From: Streptacidiphilus sp. ASG 303
Lineage (GTDB): Bacteria > Actinomycetota > Actinomycetes > Streptomycetales > Streptomycetaceae
Assembly (NCBI RefSeq): GCF_020991365.1
Contig: NZ_JAJLRA010000006.1
Span: 248,001 to 312,000 of the forward strand
DNA length: 64,000 nucleotides
Reading direction: 5' to 3'
A program made the position numbers and the translations under genes. Under the pieces are notes generated by a model. It saw only the letters and a program-made list of their open reading frames with translations, was not told the origin of the DNA and made no database searches. This document shows, piece after piece, positions 9,061 to 19,753 of the stretch. Each line of letters opens with the position of its first letter. The stretch's first letter is position 1.

Positions 9061-9855
9061 CTACCCGTCCCGCCGGGCCCCCTGGCCCTGTGTCAGCCGC
9101 ACCAGCCGGTGCCCGGAGTCGGACACGATGTCGATGCTGCTGATGTCCTCCGGCCGGGCCGAGGTGGAGGCGGGCACGGAGGTGGTGTCGGCGTAGCCCG
9201 ACCCCCAGGTGCCGCCGGTCTCGGTGCGCCCGTCCCGGGTGTGCACCACCATGGAGCAGCGGATGCCCTGCGGCAGCCCGTCGAGCCGCAGCTCCACCTG
9301 GGTGCCCCACGCCTTGCGGACCAGGCCCGCCGTGGCGCCGACCCGGCTGGCGGGGTCGGTCGCGTGCAGGGTGGCGGCCGCCGGCTGCGCGGCCGCGGTG
9401 TCGCCGCGCGTCACCCCGAGGTAGACGGCGGCGCCGGTGGCGCAGGCCGCCACCGCGACGGAGGCGGCGGTCAGCAGCCGCCTCGCCCTGTGGTCCCGGC
9501 GGTGCGAGACCGGCGCCGGCTCGTGGTGGGGGGCGGCGCGGTGCGACGGCGGTCCGCCGCGTGCCGAGGGGAGGAAGGTCCCGCCGCCGCCCGGCGACGG
9601 GGGCGCCGGCTCCGCGGGCGGCCCGGCCGTCCGGGGCACCGCCGCGAGCCGGTGGAACGCCTCCGCGTCCTCGGCGGTCTCCGCCATCTCCTCGAACGGC
9701 GTGCGCCGCAGCAGCCCCGGCAGCGGTGCGAGCTGGACCAGCTCGTCCCGGCAGCGCGGGCATCCGTCGAGGTGCCGTTCGAGCGCGGCGCGCTCCCGGC
9801 CGTCGAGCGCTCCGAGCATGTAGGCGCCCAGAGAGACGCTCTCCTGGCACGTCAT
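9061..9855 (-). CDS. Anti-sigma factor, zinc-finger (ZAS) type, single membrane helix
   Basis: The gene encodes 264 residues. The first 45 contain the zinc-binding anti-sigma signature His-x3-Cys-x2-Cys (HLDGCPRC) in a helix rich in Leu and Glu. A Pro/Gly-rich cytoplasmic linker follows, then one membrane helix near residues 140-165, then an extracytoplasmic domain of about 95 residues ending in a basic tail. The ATG at 9855 overlaps the sigma-factor stop codon (ATGA), the usual arrangement for a sigma/anti-sigma pair. The inferred role is to hold the ECF sigma factor at the membrane until a signal outside the cell releases it. The longer frame running upstream overlaps the sigma gene and is rejected as the start. 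Confidence 0.88.
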   Translation of the reverse strand: MTCQESVSLGAYMLGALDGRERAALERHLDGCPRCRDELVQLAPLPGLLRRTPFEEMAETAEDAEAFHRLAAVPRTAGPPAEPAPPSPGGGGTFLPSARGGPPSHRAAPHHEPAPVSHRRDHRARRLLTAASVAVAACATGAAVYLGVTRGDTAAAQPAAATLHATDPASRVGATAGLVRKAWGTQVELRLDGLPQGIRCSMVVHTRDGRTETGGTWGSGYADTTSVPASTSARPEDISSIDIVSDSGHRLVRLTQGQGARRDG

Positions 9856-10397
9856 GGTGCTGTCACCCCTCGTTCCTCCAGCACGTTCCGCAGTGCGCGC
9901 AGCGCGTAGTAGCAGCGCGACTTGACCGTCCCCGCGGGTATGCCCAGGTGCTGGGCGGCCTCCGCCACCGTACGCCGCAGGTAGTACACCTGGACCAGGA
10001 CCGCCCGGTGGTCCGGCCGCAGCCCCCGCAGGGCCTCCGCCATCTGCCAGCTCTCCAGCATCCGGTCCAGCTCGTCCTCGCCGCGCCCGGGAGGCTCCTC
10101 CTCGCCGAGCGGGCTCTCCGGCGGACGCGCCTGCGTCCGGCGGAAGGCGGACACCACCAGGTTGTGGGCCACCGTGTGCAGCCACGGCCCGGCGCGCTCG
10201 GGGTCGAGGGTGGCCCGGTGCTGCCACGCCCGCAGGAACGTCTCCTGCACCAGGTCCTCCGCCCGCTGGTAGTCGCCGTGCAGCAGCCGCAGGACGTGTC
10301 CGAGGACAGAGCGTCCGTACCGCGCGTACAGGGCTCGCACCCACTCCGAGTCGCTGTGGGCCGTGATGGTCGTTGTTGCCGTGGCTGTCTGCTGCAT
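9852..10397 (-). CDS. ECF RNA polymerase sigma factor
   Basis: The 181-residue protein has region 2 (residues about 20-90: ALYARYGRSVLGHVLRLL, then EDLVQETFLRAWQ) and region 4 (about 120-175: VYYLRRTVAEAAQHLGIP, GTVKSRCYYALRALR). The minimal two-domain layout, size and coupled membrane anti-sigma place it in the ECF group. Sequence feel and promoter suggest the ECF19-like group that includes mycobacterial SigL/SigK, but I could not confirm the group. The ATG at 10397 lies seven bases after a promoter that fits this group, so the gene is probably autoregulated and leaderless. There is no ribosome site upstream. Confidence 0.9.
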   Translation of the reverse strand: MQQTATATTTITAHSDSEWVRALYARYGRSVLGHVLRLLHGDYQRAEDLVQETFLRAWQHRATLDPERAGPWLHTVAHNLVVSAFRRTQARPPESPLGEEEPPGRGEDELDRMLESWQMAEALRGLRPDHRAVLVQVYYLRRTVAEAAQHLGIPAGTVKSRCYYALRALRNVLEERGVTAP

Positions 10398-10403
10398 GGG
10401 TCC

Positions 10404-10431
10404 AGTACGCCCGTTGCCGCAGAGTGGTTCA
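10404..10431 (-). promoter_or_regulatory. Probable ECF-type autoregulatory promoter (TGAACC-N16-CGTACT)
   Basis: On the minus strand TGAACC (10431-10426), a 16-bp spacer and CGTACT (10409-10404) match the promoter form known for the SigL-type ECF group, TGAACC-N16-CGT. The sigma-factor ATG begins seven bases further on, which is where transcription would start. This predicts an autoregulated, leaderless transcript. Confidence 0.6.
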
Positions 10432-10471
10432 AGGCACCCTAGACTCCCTTAAGGATGACCTGAGGCTGAGG

Positions 10472-12760
<2,289 letters not shown>

Positions 12761-12997
12761 GGCGCACCCTCCCACCGCGGGGCGTCCCGTGCCCCGTCAC
12801 TCCTTGTTTCCCCAGATCGGGGGCGCCTGTCACGCACGGAATCCGTCAGCGACCCTCCGTGACCGCTCCACCGCTTTGGGTGATGCGGCCGTGTCCTTGC
12901 GGGCGCCGGATCGTTGGGACGGTTGGCCGGGCGCCGGGCCCGGCCCGGTCGGCACCTGCGGGATCGGCCGTCCGAGTGAGTCCAGGGAGGCGCCGGG

Positions 12998-14224
12998 ATG
13001 CACCCGGGAAGCACCGCGCGGGGCGGGCGCACCGCCCTCGCCGCGGTCGGCGGGGTCCTGCTCGTGCTGGCCGCACTGGCGGGATGCCGACCCGCCGACC
13101 CCGTGCGCCCCTCCTCGGACGGCGCCGTCGCCGCCACCCCCGCGCCCCCGCGGGTCTCCCGCGCCGCCGTCACGGTCGTGCCGACCGACGGCGCCTCCGA
13201 CGTCGCGCCGACCGGGTCCGTCCGCGTCACCGCCGAGCGGGGGCGGCTGACCTCGGTCCGGCTGGCGGACGACGGCGGGCACACCGTCCCCGGCCACCTG
13301 GAGCCGGGCGGCGCCGCCTGGCTGCCCGACGCGCCGCTGGCGCTCTCCACCCGCTACACGGTGGACGCGACCGCCCGGGACGCCGAGGGCCTGGAGGCCG
13401 CCCGGCACGCCGCCTTCACCACCCTCGTGCCGAAGCACACCGCCGTCGCGTTCTTCACGCCCGAGGCCGGCTCGACGGTCGGCGTCGGCATGCCCGTCTC
13501 GCTGCGGTTCACCCGGCCGATCGCCGACCGGGCCGCGGTGGAGCGGGCGGTGCGGGTCACCGCGGACCCGCCCGTCCCGGTGCGGCTGCACTGGTTCGAC
13601 GGCACCCGCCTGGACTTCCGGCCCAAGTACTTCTGGAAGCCCGGCACCCGGGTGCTGCTGTCGCTGCGCCTGCGCGACCAGCGGGTCGCGCCGGGCGTGT
13701 ACGGGGTGCAGCGCAAGGACGTGCGGTTCACCGTCGGCCGCTCGCAGGTCTCCACCGTCGACGTCAGGGCCCGCACCATGACGGTGCGCCGCGACGGCGG
13801 CGTGCTGCGCACCCTGCCGATCTCGGCGGGCAGCCCGCAGCACCCCACCTACAACGGGTACCTGGTGGTGTCCGAGAAGTTCGCGGTGACCCGGATGAAC
13901 TCCCGGACCGTGGGCCTGGGCAGCGAGTACGACATCCCCGACGTGCCGCACGCCATGCGGCTGACCGGCTCCGGCACCTTCGTGCACGGCAACTACTGGG
14001 CCCCCCGCTCGGTCTTCGGTGCCGAGAACACCAGCCACGGCTGTGTGGGCCTCGCCGACACCAAGGGCGGCGGCGCCGACACCCCGGCCGGCTGGTTCTT
14101 CGCCCACTCGCTGATCGGCGACGTCGTCCGCGTGGAGGGCTCCGACGACCGCACGGTCGACCCGGCCAACGGGCTCAACGGCTGGAACCTCGCCTGGTCG
14201 CAGTGGAGCCCCCAGCCCCGCTGA
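12998..14224 (+). CDS. L,D-transpeptidase lipoprotein (YkuD domain)
   Basis: The 408-residue protein has a lipoprotein signal with lipobox LAGC (Cys about residue 29), a Thr/Pro-rich linker, two Ig-like domains of the type seen in mycobacterial LdtMt2 (about 45-250), and a C-terminal YkuD catalytic domain. The active-site motif SHGCVGL puts the catalytic Cys at residue 349, with the partner segment FVHGNYW just before. The family makes 3-3 (meso-DAP/LL-DAP) crosslinks in peptidoglycan outside the membrane. It is followed by a paralog in tandem. It is divergent from glgX, and the 237-base gap between them must hold both promoters. The window shows no other cell-wall genes beside the pair. Confidence 0.92.
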   Translation: MHPGSTARGGRTALAAVGGVLLVLAALAGCRPADPVRPSSDGAVAATPAPPRVSRAAVTVVPTDGASDVAPTGSVRVTAERGRLTSVRLADDGGHTVPGHLEPGGAAWLPDAPLALSTRYTVDATARDAEGLEAARHAAFTTLVPKHTAVAFFTPEAGSTVGVGMPVSLRFTRPIADRAAVERAVRVTADPPVPVRLHWFDGTRLDFRPKYFWKPGTRVLLSLRLRDQRVAPGVYGVQRKDVRFTVGRSQVSTVDVRARTMTVRRDGGVLRTLPISAGSPQHPTYNGYLVVSEKFAVTRMNSRTVGLGSEYDIPDVPHAMRLTGSGTFVHGNYWAPRSVFGAENTSHGCVGLADTKGGGADTPAGWFFAHSLIGDVVRVEGSDDRTVDPANGLNGWNLAWSQWSPQPR

Positions 14225-14398
14225 CCGCGCCCCCCTGCCGGGCCCCGCCCGCCCCGCGGCCGCCCGCGCCCTCGCTCCGGGGCCGCCGCTGCCTGCCGTT
14301 ATCCTCGGATGTCCAGCCGCGTGCAGGATCACGGCCCGGTGCAACCGGCCCGCCCCCCTGTGCGTGTAGTGAGGTGAAACCGGGAGGGGAGCACACAC

Positions 14399-15688
14399 GT
14401 GAAGCCGGAACAGGCGGCAGCCGCCGCGATACGCCCGAGCGCCGTACGAGGCAGGAACCGGGGCGCCGCGCGGGGTGCGCTCGCCCTGCTCCTCGGCCTC
14501 CTGCTGGCCCTCGTCACCGCCTGCAGCTCCGGCGGGTCGAAGTCCTCGGACGCGTCCGGGGGCAAGGGCGGCGCCGACAAGGGCGCCAGCCAGGCCGACA
14601 AGGCCGCCGCGCAGAAGACCTCCGACGCCGTGATCTCCATCACGCCCAAGGACGGCGCCTCCAACGTCCCGACCCGCGACGCCCTCAAGGTCACCGTCGC
14701 CAAGGGGAAGCTCACCTCGGTCAAGGTCACCTCGGAGTCCGGCGCGGCCGTCGCCGGCGCCCTCGCCGCCGACGGCAGCAGCTGGACGCCGGCCGACTCC
14801 CTGAACACCGGCGTCAAGTACCGGGTCGAGGCGCACGCCAAGGACGCCAAGAACCTGGAGGCGGTGGAGAACGCCACCTTCACCACGCTGACGCCCGCCA
14901 ACACCTTCATCGGCTACTTCAACACCGAGCAGGGGCAGACCTACGGCGTCGGCATGATCGTCTCGCTGCGGTTCAACAAGCCGATCGCCAACCGCAAGGA
15001 CGTCCTCGGCCACATCAAGGTGACCGCGAACCCCGCGGTCGACGTGGTCGGCCACTGGGTCGACGGCCAGCGGCTGGACTTCCGCCCCAAGGACTACTGG
15101 GCGCCCGGCACCCAGGTCACCCTGGGCCTGCGGCTCAACGGCGTCCAGGGCTCCCCGGGCGTCTACGGCGTGCAGTCCAAGGACGTGAAGTTCTCCATCG
15201 GCCGCTCGCAGGTCAGCCTGGTGGACGCCGAGAAGCACACCATGACGGTCCGCAAGAACGGCGCCGTGCTCCGGACCATCCCGATCTCCGCCGGGTCGCC
15301 GCAGAACACCACCTACAACGGCAGGATGGTGATCTCCGAGAAGTACACCGAGACCCGCATGAACGGCGACTCGGTCGGCTTCAAGGGCGAGTACGACATC
15401 AAGGACGTGCCGCACGCCATGCGGCTGACCACCTCCGGCACCTTCGTGCACGGCAACTACTGGGGCAGGCCGGACATCTTCGGCGCCGAGAACACCAGCC
15501 ACGGCTGCGTGGGCCTGCGCGACGCCAAGGGGGCGAAGGACCCGGGGACCCCGGGCGCCTGGTTCTTCTCCCACTCGCTGATCGGCGACGTGGTCGAGGT
15601 GGTCCACTCGCACGACAGGACCGTCGACCCGTTCAACGGCATCAACGGCTGGAACATGGACTGGTCGCAGTGGACGGCCGGCAGCTGA
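14399..15688 (+). CDS. L,D-transpeptidase lipoprotein (YkuD domain), second copy
   Basis: The 429-residue protein is a clear paralog of the preceding gene, with closely parallel sequence from the Ig-like domains onward. The signal ends in lipobox VTAC, followed by a Ser/Gly/Lys-rich linker. The catalytic motif SHGCVGL has its Cys at residue 370. The GTG start has a good ribosome site (GGGAGGGGA). The 174-base gap from the first copy and a TATCCT-like hexamer near 14300 suggest its own promoter. A 14-bp hairpin terminator follows. The tandem pair probably arose by duplication and may give conditional or partly redundant crosslinking. Confidence 0.92.
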   Translation: MKPEQAAAAAIRPSAVRGRNRGAARGALALLLGLLLALVTACSSGGSKSSDASGGKGGADKGASQADKAAAQKTSDAVISITPKDGASNVPTRDALKVTVAKGKLTSVKVTSESGAAVAGALAADGSSWTPADSLNTGVKYRVEAHAKDAKNLEAVENATFTTLTPANTFIGYFNTEQGQTYGVGMIVSLRFNKPIANRKDVLGHIKVTANPAVDVVGHWVDGQRLDFRPKDYWAPGTQVTLGLRLNGVQGSPGVYGVQSKDVKFSIGRSQVSLVDAEKHTMTVRKNGAVLRTIPISAGSPQNTTYNGRMVISEKYTETRMNGDSVGFKGEYDIKDVPHAMRLTTSGTFVHGNYWGRPDIFGAENTSHGCVGLRDAKGAKDPGTPGAWFFSHSLIGDVVEVVHSHDRTVDPFNGINGWNMDWSQWTAGS

Positions 15689-15714
15689 CCGGCCCGTAGC
15701 CGCCAGGCCGCCCG

Positions 15715-15761
15715 CCGAGGCCCGGCCCGGAGCACCGCGTGTGCCCGGGGCCGGGCCTCGG
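15715..15761 (+). terminator. Hairpin terminator after the second L,D-transpeptidase
   Basis: Perfect 14-bp arms at 15715-15728 and 15748-15761 surround a 19-nt loop, beginning 26 bases after the stop codon. Confidence 0.75.
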
Positions 15762-15885
15762 CCGTGTCCGGGCCGCCGTGCCCGGCCCTCCGTCCCGGCC
15801 CCCGGGCGGCCACGCGCTAGGGTCGGCCCGGGCGGTACCCCGCCCGCACCGGACCCGTTCCGCACCACCCACCCCGGAGGCCGCA

Positions 15886-16659
15886 ATGACGCGTTCCGTC
15901 CACCTCGACGTCGAGGACGGCGTCGGCACCGTCCGCCTGGACCGCCCGCCGATGAACGCCCTCGACGCCGCCATGCAGGACCAGCTCCGCGAGGCCGCCG
16001 AGGAGGCGTCGCGCCGGTCCGACGTGCGCGCGGTCGTGCTCTGGGGCGGGGAGAAGGTCTTCGCGGCCGGCGCCGACATCAAGGAGATGCAGGCCATGTC
16101 GTACGCCGACATGGCCGAGCGCGGTGGCCCGCTCCAGGAGGCCTTCACGGCCGTGGCCCGCATCCCCAAGCCGGTGGTCGCCGCGGTCACCGGCTACGCG
16201 CTGGGCGGCGGCTGCGAACTCGCCCTGTGCGCCGACGTCCGCGTCGCGGCGGACAACGCCCGCCTCGGCCAGCCCGAGATCCTGCTCGGCCTGATCCCCG
16301 GTGCGGGCGGTACCCAGCGGCTGGCCCGGCTCGTCGGCCCCTCCCGGGCCAAGGACCTGATCTTCACCGGCCGGCACGTCAAGGCCGACGAGGCGCTCCG
16401 CATCGGCCTCGTCGACCGGGTGGTCCCCGCCGAGGAGGTGTACGCGACCGCGCACGCGTGGGCCGCGAAGCTCGCCGCCGGCCCGGCGCTCGCGCTGCGC
16501 GCCGCCAAGGAGGCCGTCGACCGCGGCCTGGAGACCGACCTGGACTCGGGGCTCGCGATCGAGCGGAGCCTCTTCGCGGGGCTCTTCGCCACCGAGGACC
16601 GCGAGATCGGGATGCGCAGCTTCGTCGAGGAGGGCCCGGGCAAGGCGAAGTTCCGCTGA
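15886..16659 (+). CDS. Enoyl-CoA hydratase/isomerase family protein
   Basis: The 257-residue protein is a full-length crotonase-fold enzyme. It shows the oxyanion-hole segment FAAGADIKEM (about residues 60-70) and GYALGGGCELALCADVRVA followed by PEILLGLIPGAGGTQRL, which carries the second-site acidic residue, then GLVDRVVP. This pattern fits true enoyl-CoA hydratases that hydrate trans-2-enoyl-CoA in beta-oxidation. The substrate range cannot be read from sequence. The ATG at 15886 follows GGAGG at good spacing; upstream in-frame starts overlap the terminator of the previous gene and are rejected. It stands alone, with no other fatty-acid gene nearby. Confidence 0.92.
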   Translation: MTRSVHLDVEDGVGTVRLDRPPMNALDAAMQDQLREAAEEASRRSDVRAVVLWGGEKVFAAGADIKEMQAMSYADMAERGGPLQEAFTAVARIPKPVVAAVTGYALGGGCELALCADVRVAADNARLGQPEILLGLIPGAGGTQRLARLVGPSRAKDLIFTGRHVKADEALRIGLVDRVVPAEEVYATAHAWAAKLAAGPALALRAAKEAVDRGLETDLDSGLAIERSLFAGLFATEDREIGMRSFVEEGPGKAKFR

Positions 16660-16828
16660 CGCGCCCGCGCCCCGTCCGCGCCGTGGCCGGGCGCCCGTGG
16701 GCGCCGCCCGTGACCGCTGCCCGCGCCGTGGCCGGACCCCGCCGCGGCGCGGGCGGCGCGATCGTACGACTGATGATCCTTTCCCGGTTGTGGCCACGTC
16801 CGGGGGCCGCAGCGGCCATGATGGGCGC

Positions 16829-17317
16829 ATGTCGGGCCGGGGAGAAGCAGAGCGGACGCACCACCCGAGCCCGGGGTTCCCGGACGAGTTCGCCCCGGAC
16901 CCGCTGGAGGCCGCCTTCTTCGACCGCCTCTCGCACCCCGCCGTCGACGAGGTGCGGCTGCCGGCGACGGCGGAGTCGGCCGGCGAGGCGCGGCGGCTGA
17001 CCCTCTCCGTGCTGGAGCTCTGGGGTCTGGTGCAGCAGCGGGAGGCCGCCGAGCAGCTCGTGGGCGAGCTGGTCGCCAACGCCGTACGGCACACCGGCGG
17101 CCGCACGGTGGGCGTGCGGTTCGCCCGCCGGCCGGGCTGCCTGCGCGTCGAGGTGCGGGACCCGTCGCGGGCGCTGCCGTGCCTGATCCGGGTGGAGGCC
17201 GACGCGGACTCCGGGCGGGGGCTGCAGCTGGTGGAGGCGATGTCCGACCGCTGGGGCGCCGACCTGCTGTCGCGGGGCAAGAGCGTCTGGTTCGAGCTGC
17301 GGGTGCGCGAGCGCTGA
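16829..17317 (+). CDS. RsbW/SpoIIAB-like ATP-binding regulatory protein
   Basis: The 162-residue protein has a HATPase_c domain covering residues about 45-160. The N box ELVANAVRHTGG and the glycine-rich GRGLQLVEAMSDRWG are intact, while no phospho-acceptor histidine domain is present. Streptomyces carry dozens of such small anti-sigma-like ATPases, which act as switch kinases or partner-binding regulators. The N-terminal 40 residues are specific to this protein. No anti-anti-sigma or sigma gene adjoins it, so the partner is unknown. ATG 16829 is preferred because the frame further upstream reads as low-complexity GC sequence. Confidence 0.82.
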   Translation: MSGRGEAERTHHPSPGFPDEFAPDPLEAAFFDRLSHPAVDEVRLPATAESAGEARRLTLSVLELWGLVQQREAAEQLVGELVANAVRHTGGRTVGVRFARRPGCLRVEVRDPSRALPCLIRVEADADSGRGLQLVEAMSDRWGADLLSRGKSVWFELRVRER

Positions 17318-18018
17318 GGGGCCGAGGGACCGCCCGGGAGGCAGGACCGCCGGGGGGGCGGGAGGCGCCCGGAACGCATGCGGGCCCCCGTGCGCCGTGA
17401 TGAGGCGGTGCGGGGGCCCTGCAGCTCACCGCGCAGGCCAGAGGGGGTGCGTGCCGTGCGGTGCGTGACGGCCGTGCCGGGTCGTGCGGAGGCCGTGGTC
17501 AACGGGTACCAGTGTCCCACAGGGTGGGACAGTCGGGCAAACCGTACGCCTGGCATTCAAAGGTGTGCATATCGATTCACCTTGTGTTCGTGAGCCTGTC
17601 GGGCTGCAGGCCTTGTTTGCGCCGGATCTTTGGCTCCGGAGTGTGCGTCCGCCCCCCGGTGCGGCCCTGCCCGCACGGCGTACGCCCCTCCCGGCGCGGC
17701 GTCCGTGCAGGGCCCGTGCGGCGTCCGTGCAGTGTCCGCGGGGAGGGTCCGGGCAGTCTCCCGGGGAATCTGCTAAACCGGTTCGGTTCACACCGTTGTC
17801 ATCGTTCGGGTGCGCCTTTACGCTGAGTCCCGCGCCGAATGCCGTCGACCATTCGGGCAGCCGGAAGGGCGCCCTGCGCCCCGGCCCCGGGCGACGATGT
17901 CGCCGGTCGACACGGTGTCGAAGCCCCAGGCCGGAACAGGGGCAGAGCCCGGTCGCCGTGCTGTGCCGCGACCCCCGAACGGAATCCGCGAGATTCCTCC
18001 CGACAGGGGAGTCGTCCC
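17318..18018. other. 701-bp intergenic region with short palindromes
   Basis: No convincing gene on either strand. The middle (about 17500-17620) is less GC-rich than its surroundings. It contains a perfect 8-bp inverted repeat with a 3-nt loop at 17513-17531 (TGTCCCAC-AGG-GTGGGACA), a 6-bp inverted repeat AAGGTG-N12-CACCTT at 17560-17583, and a palindromic AACCGGTT near 17776. The mannanase promoter must lie here. Any of these could be regulator binding sites. Confidence 0.5.
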
Positions 18019-19620
18019 ATGAGAAAACGCATTGCGGGTGCCCTGGCGGCGCTTTTCGCACTCGTCGTCCCGATGCTCGCCGCCGCCCAGCCCGCGCACG
18101 CCGCGACCGGCCTCCACGTGAGCAACGGCCGTCTGGTGGAGGCCGGCGGCAGCGACTTCGTCATGCGCGGCGTCAGCCACGCGCACACCTGGTACCCCAC
18201 CCACCTCAACGCCCTCGACGACATCAAGGCGCTCGGCGCCAACACCGTCCGGGTGGTGCTCTCCAGCGGGGACCTCTACACGAAGAACGACACGGCCGAC
18301 GTCGCCAACATCGTCTCCCGGTGCAAGGCCGACCGCCTGATCTGCGTCCTGGAGGTCCACGACACCACCGGCTACGGCGAGAGCAGCGGTGCCGTCTCCC
18401 TGAGCCGGGCCGCCGACTACTGGGCCGGTGTGAAGAGCGCGCTGGACGGCCAGGAGAGCTACGTCGTCATCAACATCGGCAACGAGCCCTACGGCAACGC
18501 CAACACCGGCGCCTGGACCAACGACACCGCCGACGCGATCCGGAAGATGCGCGCCGCCGGCTTCCACCACACCCTCATGGTCGACGCGCCGAACTGGGGC
18601 CAGGACTGGTCCTTCACCATGCGCGACAACGCCCGCACGGTCTTCTCGGCCGACCCCGAGGCCAACACGGTCTTCTCGGTGCACATGTACGGCGTCTTCA
18701 ACACCGCCGCCAAGGTGAGCGACTACCTCAACCGCTTCGTCTCGGCGAAACTGCCCATCGTGGTCGGCGAGTTCGGCTGGAAGCACACCGACGGCGACCC
18801 CGACGAGGACGCCATCATGTCCACCGCGCAGTCGCTGGGGCTCGGCTACCTGGGCTGGTCGTGGAGCGGCAACGGCGGCGGGGTCGAGTACCTCGACATG
18901 GCGACGGGCTTCGACGCCTCCCGGCTGACCAGCTGGGGCCAGCGGGTCTTCAACGGCGCCAACGGCATCCGGTCCACCGCGAAGGAGGCGTCCGTCTACA
19001 GCGGCACCGGCGGGGGCGGCACCGACACCACGCCGCCCACCGCGCCCGGCGCACCGGTCGTCACCGCCACCACGAGCAGCAGCGTCTCGCTCTCCTGGGG
19101 GGCCGCCACCGACGACACCGGCGTCGCCGGCTACGACGTCTACCGCGGCGGCGCCAAGGTCGGCAGCACCGCCGGCACCTCCTACACGGACACCGGCCTG
19201 ACCGCCTCCACCGCCTACGCCTACACCGTGAAGGCCCGTGACGCGGCCGGCAACACCTCGCCCGCGTCCGCCGCCGTCACCGCCACCACCCAGGCGGGGA
19301 GCACGGGCGGCGGCGACTCCGGCTGCACCGCGTCCTTCCGCGTGGACAACCAGTGGAGCGGCGGCTTCATCGGCATCGTCACCGTCAAGAACACCGGCAG
19401 CGCGCCGACGAAGGGCTGGAAGGTCACCTGGACCTTCGGCGGCGACCAGAAGATCGTCAACTCCTGGAACGCCACGGTCGTGCAGAGCGGCGCGTCCGTC
19501 TCCGCCGCCAACGTCGACTACAACGCGTCGGTGGCGCCCGGGGCCTCGACCGACCTGGGCTTCCAGGCGAACGTGACCGGCCCGCCCGGCACGCTCACCC
19601 CGGTCTGCACCGCGGGCTGA
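18019..19620 (+). CDS. Secreted GH5 beta-mannanase with Fn3 and CBM2 modules
   Basis: The 533-residue protein has a Sec signal peptide (residues 1-29, cleavage after AHA). The GH5 catalytic domain spans about 30-330, with acid/base Glu156 in NIGNEPYG and nucleophile Glu251 in GEFGW. A Gly/Thr linker follows, then one fibronectin type III module (about 337-425) and a C-terminal CBM2 (about 432-533) with the expected flanking cysteines. The catalytic domain resembles the GH5_8 mannanases of Streptomyces (LHVSNGRLVE, GVSHAHTWYP), which cut beta-1,4-mannan chains. A cellulase activity is a less likely alternative. The ATG at 18019 follows AGGGGAG. It stands alone, consistent with regulation from the long upstream region. 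Confidence 0.92.
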   Translation: MRKRIAGALAALFALVVPMLAAAQPAHAATGLHVSNGRLVEAGGSDFVMRGVSHAHTWYPTHLNALDDIKALGANTVRVVLSSGDLYTKNDTADVANIVSRCKADRLICVLEVHDTTGYGESSGAVSLSRAADYWAGVKSALDGQESYVVINIGNEPYGNANTGAWTNDTADAIRKMRAAGFHHTLMVDAPNWGQDWSFTMRDNARTVFSADPEANTVFSVHMYGVFNTAAKVSDYLNRFVSAKLPIVVGEFGWKHTDGDPDEDAIMSTAQSLGLGYLGWSWSGNGGGVEYLDMATGFDASRLTSWGQRVFNGANGIRSTAKEASVYSGTGGGGTDTTPPTAPGAPVVTATTSSSVSLSWGAATDDTGVAGYDVYRGGAKVGSTAGTSYTDTGLTASTAYAYTVKARDAAGNTSPASAAVTATTQAGSTGGGDSGCTASFRVDNQWSGGFIGIVTVKNTGSAPTKGWKVTWTFGGDQKIVNSWNATVVQSGASVSAANVDYNASVAPGASTDLGFQANVTGPPGTLTPVCTAG

Positions 19621-19670
19621 CCGCCCCCGCGCACGGCGGCCCTGGTGTCGGAAGGAGCCATCACCGTGCC

Positions 19671-19694
19671 AACCGGCTGATTCCCGGGCCGGTT
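19671..19694. promoter_or_regulatory. Inverted repeat AACCGGC-N10-GCCGGTT upstream of the helicase operon
   Basis: Perfect 7-bp arms at 19671-19677 and 19688-19694, 60 bases before the likely GTG of the pseudokinase-helicase gene and 51 bases after the mannanase stop. It could be an operator for the operon or a weak terminator for the mannanase gene. The 10-nt spacing, about one helix turn plus, favours a dimer-binding site. Confidence 0.4.
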
Positions 19695-19753
19695 TGCGCT
19701 ATGTATGGACGAGCCGCAGTGCGAGCGGGGACCTGGGGGCGAGCGGAGGCGCA

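Noticed and set aside
12830-15886. A 1,018-codon minus-strand frame opposite the two L,D-transpeptidases
   Set aside because: Composition is that of an antisense shadow, and both plus-strand genes have signal peptides and catalytic motifs.
17426-18061. A 211-codon minus-strand gene in the gap before the mannanase
   Set aside because: No ribosome site, unstructured composition and overlap with the mannanase signal sequence.
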